Positions 57,557-61,153 of a stretch of 61,153 nucleotides of DNA are shown piece after piece (position 1 is the stretch's first letter; every line of letters starts with the position of its first letter). The stretch spans positions 1 through 61,153 of the forward strand of contig UQIK01000013.1 in assembly GCA_900541125.1 (NCBI GenBank). The letters run 5' to 3'. A program made the position numbers and the translations under genes. This stretch comes from an uncultured Collinsella sp. Its GTDB lineage: Bacteria; Actinomycetota; Coriobacteriia; Coriobacteriales; Coriobacteriaceae. The notes beneath the pieces were generated by a model. That model made no database searches and was not told where the DNA came from. It was given only the letters and a program-made list of their open reading frames with translations.

Positions 57557-59281
57557 CTACGAGTGGACAACCACGCACAGGCCGACTTTGATGCAGTCGT
57601 GAAGTGCCTTAGCGTCGGCCAGGCGCAGGTTGATGCAACCGTGGCTGCCGCACCACTTGTACGACTCGGCGTTATCGAAGCTCTTGTCGTTTTGCCAGGT
57701 GGCATCGTGGAAGCCGATCATGTTGCCCTCAAACGGCATCCAGTAGCTCACCGGGCTCTCGTATTTGGGCTTACCGGTCTCGGGGTCCTTGGCTCCGATC
57801 AGTGTGCTGCCGCCGTCGTTGCTGTTGATCTGCCAGACGCCCTCGGGCGTGGCGTCCTCGCCCGGCTTTCCCGAGATAAAGTTGGCCTCCCACATGATAT
57901 TGCCGCTCTCGTCGTAGTAGCGCGCGTGCTGCTCGGACAGATCGACATCGATGTATGCCTTCCAGTCGGGCTCTCCCTTTGCGGTAAAGGTGTCGGCCTT
58001 CTGGGAGTACTTGATCTCGATTTCGCCGGTCTGCTTGTTGTTAATGGCGTCTTCGACCTGCTTGGCGAGCGAGCTGCTGTCGATGGACCAACCAAAGTCG
58101 CCGCCTTCGACGGCGCACTGCTTGCCATCGGCGCGCGTCCACCAGCGAGTGGAGCCCACGGTATTGAAGCCGTTGGCAAGCTCGGCTGCCCAGCTGCTGA
58201 TCTGCGACGTATCGAGCGTGGGGTTGGCCGGATCGGCAAAGCTGATCCACTGCAACACGGAGCTGCCATCAACCTTGCCGGCATCCTCGCCGTTGAGCTT
58301 GAGGGTTACGTTGACGCCCAAGAAGTTGTTGGCGGCATCGCATGCGGCCTGAATCTGATCATCGGTCAGCGTTCCATTGAGCGGCTCATAGGCATCGTTG
58401 CCGAGCTTGGAAAGATCTACGGTCTCGGCCAGCGAGGCAAGCTCGAGCTCGGTATACTTAATGACATGCTCGCGGTTGAGTTTTTCGTTGGAGCGCGCCT
58501 TCTCGACGGTAAACTTGCCGGCCTGCTCATCATAGGAGCTATTGGCCTCGAACGTGCCCGAACGCCCCTCGTTAAACTCGTCGATGGCGGCGCCCAGATC
58601 CTTCTCAAACTTCTTTTGGTCAAAGGTGTCGGAGAGCATGGACAGGTCGACGTCTTGATTAAGATCGAGTTCGTTGGAGGTAGCGGTTGTTTTGGTTTTG
58701 CCGCTTAAGGATTCCACAAGGCGGACCGGCCATACAAAGGCTTCGTTGTGGCCGATGATCTCTTTTGCGGCAGCTTCGCCGTCGACGATGGGTTCATCGG
58801 ACTCGGGCTGATAGGTCCAGCTAAAGTCATCGCCCGTCACGGTGAGCTTATAGTGCTTCCATGCCGAGTTGACCTTGGTGGCGGCAGACGAAGCGTTGGA
58901 GAACGAGACGTCGACGCCGGCGATGGTGGTGTTGGGGTAGGCTACCTGCGAAAACGCTACGACGCCTACGATATAGACAATGACGATAAGACCCAGGACG
59001 ACAAAGAGCGTCGTCTTTTTGCCTGACTTATTGTTCTCGGCGGGTTTGCGCGCGGGGCCGCGATCGCCTCGAGCGTGCGTGTGGGGCTGCTTGGGCGCAT
59101 TGCCGTTTGCCTGGCGCTGCTGACGTTGCTGACGTTGCTGGCTCGGGCGTTGGGAAGCGTTTGCTGCACCACGCTGCTGACCGTGGCTCGGCGCGATAGG
59201 ACGCGGCGACTGAACGCTGCCGGTGTGCTTGCTCGGCTGCTGCGGATCGGGAATCAGTTGAGTTCGATCGTTTTGCGACAT
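57557..59281 (-). CDS. L,D-transpeptidase (YkuD) with disordered cytoplasmic tail
   Basis: The 574-residue enzyme makes 3-3 cross-links or anchors proteins in peptidoglycan. Residues about 1-85 are low complexity, rich in Gln, Arg, Pro and Asn. A membrane helix (TLFVVLGLIVIVYIVGVVAF) and two peptidoglycan-binding-type (PG_binding_4) regions follow, about 115-430. The YkuD domain at the end has the catalytic Cys in CGSHGCINLRLADAKALHD. The ATG at 59281 is preferred because GAAGGA is well spaced; ATG 59290 is too close to it. The disordered tail recalls that of MltG. Confidence 0.92.
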   Translation of the reverse strand: MSQNDRTQLIPDPQQPSKHTGSVQSPRPIAPSHGQQRGAANASQRPSQQRQQRQQRQANGNAPKQPHTHARGDRGPARKPAENNKSGKKTTLFVVLGLIVIVYIVGVVAFSQVAYPNTTIAGVDVSFSNASSAATKVNSAWKHYKLTVTGDDFSWTYQPESDEPIVDGEAAAKEIIGHNEAFVWPVRLVESLSGKTKTTATSNELDLNQDVDLSMLSDTFDQKKFEKDLGAAIDEFNEGRSGTFEANSSYDEQAGKFTVEKARSNEKLNREHVIKYTELELASLAETVDLSKLGNDAYEPLNGTLTDDQIQAACDAANNFLGVNVTLKLNGEDAGKVDGSSVLQWISFADPANPTLDTSQISSWAAELANGFNTVGSTRWWTRADGKQCAVEGGDFGWSIDSSSLAKQVEDAINNKQTGEIEIKYSQKADTFTAKGEPDWKAYIDVDLSEQHARYYDESGNIMWEANFISGKPGEDATPEGVWQINSNDGGSTLIGAKDPETGKPKYESPVSYWMPFEGNMIGFHDATWQNDKSFDNAESYKWCGSHGCINLRLADAKALHDCIKVGLCVVVHS

Positions 59282-59390
59282 CGTATGCATATCCTTCGAA
59301 TTTCGCCTTGCGGCTCATCGTGTTTTTACTGGGCTTGCATTATAGCGATTGCCCTGCTGCTTGTGGTACGGAAACGGTGGCATTCAAAAG

Positions 59391-59415
59391 AGGTGGGACA
59401 TTTGTCCCACCTTTG
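59391..59415 (-). terminator. Terminator after sdaA
   Basis: AGGTGGGACA and TGTCCCACCT flank a short loop, with CTTTTG following on the minus strand. The core matches the terminator at 20127-20159. Confidence 0.8.
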
Positions 59416-59430
59416 AGTCATTCTTTGCCG

Positions 59431-61038
59431 CTATCCGCACGCACCGCATTTTGCACAGGCCGAAAGTGCGGCCGGAGCCTGCGCGATGCCGCCCTTTGCC
59501 GTCTCGCGCAGCGTGGCCGGCAACGCGTGGCCCACCGAGAGCACGACGTGCGCCATCTGGTCAAACGGCACCAGGCTCTTAATGCCGGCGAGGGCAAGCT
59601 GTGCGGAGCTAAAGGCGGCTGCCACACCGATGGCGTTGCGGTTTTGGCAGGGTACCTCCACGAGGCCGCCGACGGGGTCACAAACGAGGCCCAGCAGATT
59701 ACTCAGCGCGATGGAACTGGCGTCGAGCGCCTGCTCGGGTGTGCCGCCGAGCATCTGCACCAGCGCGGCGGCAGCCATGGCGGCCGCACTTCCGACCTCG
59801 GCCTGACAGCCGCCCTCGGCGCCGGCAACGCAGGCGCTTGTGGTGAGGTTGAGGCCGATGGCGGCTGTGCAGTAGAGCGCGTCCATGACTTGTTCGTCGT
59901 CGAGCTGGAGGTGGTCTGCGAGCGCCAGCACGCAGCCGGGCACGACACCCGCGGAGCCTGCCGTGGGGGCGGCGACGATCACGCCCATCGTGGCGGAGCG
60001 CTCGAGCACGGCCATCGCGCGGGCCACGGCGTCGGTTTGAACGGTGCCCATCAGGCTCGTGCTCAAATCGTTGCGGCCGGTGGCATCGACAAGTTTTGCC
60101 TCGCCGCCGATGAGGCCGCCGAGCGAGCGCTGCGGATTGACGATGGGGGCTGTGGTCTCTTCGCGCATAACCTCGAGTACGCGGCGCATGGCGGCGACGG
60201 CGTGGGCCTCGCCGGTCAGACGCGCCTCGCGAACGGCCATGACTGCGCCGATGCTGAGCCCCAGTTCCTCGCACGCATCGAGCAGCTGCTCGCCGTCGTC
60301 GAAGATCTCCTTGGCCGAGACGCCGGGGGAGAGCGCCGAGGCCGAACCGGGGAGCTCGATAAAGGTCGCGTAATCGACATTGTCGAGCTTGCGTAGCATG
60401 GGGATAACGGTGTCGTCGGGCGCGCCGTCGGTCTCAAAGACGGAGTAGGCCTGGCCGCCCACTTCGGTGCGGTAGGTGCGGCAGAAGGCGATGTTCACAT
60501 GGGCGTAGGCGAGCAGGTTGGTGAGCGCTGCGAGCACGCCGGGGACGTCCTGGTGCGCCACGAAGAGCGTGGAATACATGCCCGAGATGTCGACGCCGAC
60601 GCCGTTGATGCGGCTGATGCGCATCTTGCCGCCGCCCAGGCTCTCGCCACGGACCTGCGCCGTGGCGCCCGTGGCGTCGACCATGTCGATGTCGACGGTG
60701 TTGGGGTGGATGGAGGCGTCGTCGCCCTTGATGTCAAAGTGATATTCGAGGCCCTGCTCGCGTGCGAGGTCAAAGGCCTGCTTGATGTTTTCGTCATCGG
60801 TGTCGAGGCCCAGAATGCCCGCGACGAGCGCACGGTCGGTGCCGTGGCCGCGGTAGGTGTGGGCGAAGGAGTTCCACAGACCAAAGGTAACCTTGGTGAT
60901 GCGGCCTTCCAGCAGGCTGGCGGCAACTTGGGCGCAGCGCAGGGCGCCGGCGGTGTGCGATGAGCTGGGGCCGACCATGACGGGGCCCAAGATCTCGAAT
61001 GCCGAGGTCGTAGCTAGTGTTTGCGGCTTGCCTGCCAT
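59431..61038 (-). CDS. sdaA: L-serine dehydratase, single-chain iron-sulfur type
   Basis: The 535-residue enzyme converts L-serine to pyruvate and ammonia. The N-terminal beta part has GPVMVGPSSSHTAGALR and an ACT-like segment. The C-terminal alpha part has APTAGSAGVVPG and the cluster-binding cysteines in EGGCQAEVG and VCDPVGGLVEVPCQNRN. The chain ends KCGACG, so a Cys is second to last, as in the tail-in-mouth design of Legionella L-serine dehydratase. AAAGGAG precedes the ATG at 61038. A structured repeat lies about 50 bases upstream. Confidence 0.94.
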   Translation of the reverse strand: MAGKPQTLATTSAFEILGPVMVGPSSSHTAGALRCAQVAASLLEGRITKVTFGLWNSFAHTYRGHGTDRALVAGILGLDTDDENIKQAFDLAREQGLEYHFDIKGDDASIHPNTVDIDMVDATGATAQVRGESLGGGKMRISRINGVGVDISGMYSTLFVAHQDVPGVLAALTNLLAYAHVNIAFCRTYRTEVGGQAYSVFETDGAPDDTVIPMLRKLDNVDYATFIELPGSASALSPGVSAKEIFDDGEQLLDACEELGLSIGAVMAVREARLTGEAHAVAAMRRVLEVMREETTAPIVNPQRSLGGLIGGEAKLVDATGRNDLSTSLMGTVQTDAVARAMAVLERSATMGVIVAAPTAGSAGVVPGCVLALADHLQLDDEQVMDALYCTAAIGLNLTTSACVAGAEGGCQAEVGSAAAMAAAALVQMLGGTPEQALDASSIALSNLLGLVCDPVGGLVEVPCQNRNAIGVAAAFSSAQLALAGIKSLVPFDQMAHVVLSVGHALPATLRETAKGGIAQAPAALSACAKCGACG

Positions 61039-61088
61039 GGGTGCTCCTTTACGTGGCTCGTCGTCCCGAGGGGCGGGGCATAAGGTCG

Positions 61089-61153
61089 CCTGCTCGGGCA
61101 GTCCTGCTCGCACGGAGAGCACATTAAGTGCTCTCCGGCTCGTGCGGAACTCG
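61089..61153 (-). repeat. Dispersed structured element (repeat B core), copy 2, at window end
   Basis: Read on the minus strand this 65-base stretch matches 23604-23667 almost base for base. The hairpin is GGAGAGCAC/GTGCTCTCC here where copy 1 has GAAGAGCAC/GTGCTCTTC in the same place, a compensatory pair change. The window stops at the 5' end of the element, so outer arms like those of copy 1 cannot be seen. It lies upstream of sdaA in the sense orientation. Confidence 0.8.

Noticed and set aside
1..61153. CRISPR array, prophage or integrase attachment site
   Set aside because: No regularly spaced short repeats, phage structural genes or integrase were seen; the tRNA-Glu gene has no nearby integrase or duplicated 3' end.

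Overview
The window looks like chromosomal DNA of a Coriobacteriia actinobacterium, most likely Collinsella or a close relative. This is inferred from the G+C-rich coding sequence, the housekeeping gene order (alaS-ruvX-mltG-yqeG-aroK ... efp-asp23-nusB-xseB-tlyA-nadK-recN), the fructose-type PTS block and the intergenic repeats. No database comparison was possible. There is no rRNA, CRISPR array or intact mobile element; one tRNA is present.

Layout. Positions 1-6.5 kb hold a short prepilin-peptidase-like protein, an HD dNTPase (dgt-like), rarA, and a four-gene unit: DUF948 protein, RsbW-like protein, SigB/SigF-type sigma factor, AI-2E-type permease. Positions 6.9-20.1 kb are a dense housekeeping run: alaS, ruvX, mltG, HAD phosphatase, aroK, a decayed aroB homologue, M24 peptidase, efp, asp23, nusB, xseB, tlyA, nadK, recN. 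Positions 20.1-28.1 kb are a sugar-uptake block: an RpiR regulator diverging from fruA (IIBCA), then ptsH, ptsI and two tandem 1-phosphofructokinase genes. Positions 28.2-32.1 kb hold cca, tRNA-Glu(CTC), a flippase-like membrane protein and a TetR regulator.

Positions 32.17-53.79 kb form a corrinoid island. The left arm (minus strand) sits behind a cobalamin riboswitch. It encodes an exported CbiK-type cobaltochelatase, a lipoprotein, and a substrate-binding protein, permease and ATPase of a FecBCD/BtuFCD-type importer. The right arm (plus strand) is one tightly coupled run: cbiF, cbiD, a deleted cbiL, cbiG, cbiH, cbiET, cbiA, cobT, cobU, cobS, a CobU-like/CobC fusion, cbiB, cobD, cbiP, cobA, cbiC, cbiJ. 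Together these cover the anaerobic route from sirohydrochlorin to adenosylcobalamin, except that cbiL survives only as an internally deleted 77-codon remnant. Transposase-like relics lie at both edges of the island (IS3-like left, possible IS21-like right), and its base and codon use looks different from the flanks by eye.

Positions 54.0-61.15 kb, all minus strand, hold a MacAB-like efflux set, an L,D-transpeptidase with a long disordered tail, and a one-chain L-serine dehydratase.

The observations I rate highest are: a dispersed structured element (23604-23667 and 61089-61153) whose two copies differ by a compensatory base-pair change; a 68-nt hairpin repeat present twice; an AroB homologue that has lost all its metal ligands; the in-frame deletion in cbiL; the secreted chelatase beside a riboswitch-controlled importer; and an RsbW-like protein without the usual ATP-binding boxes next to a sigma factor.
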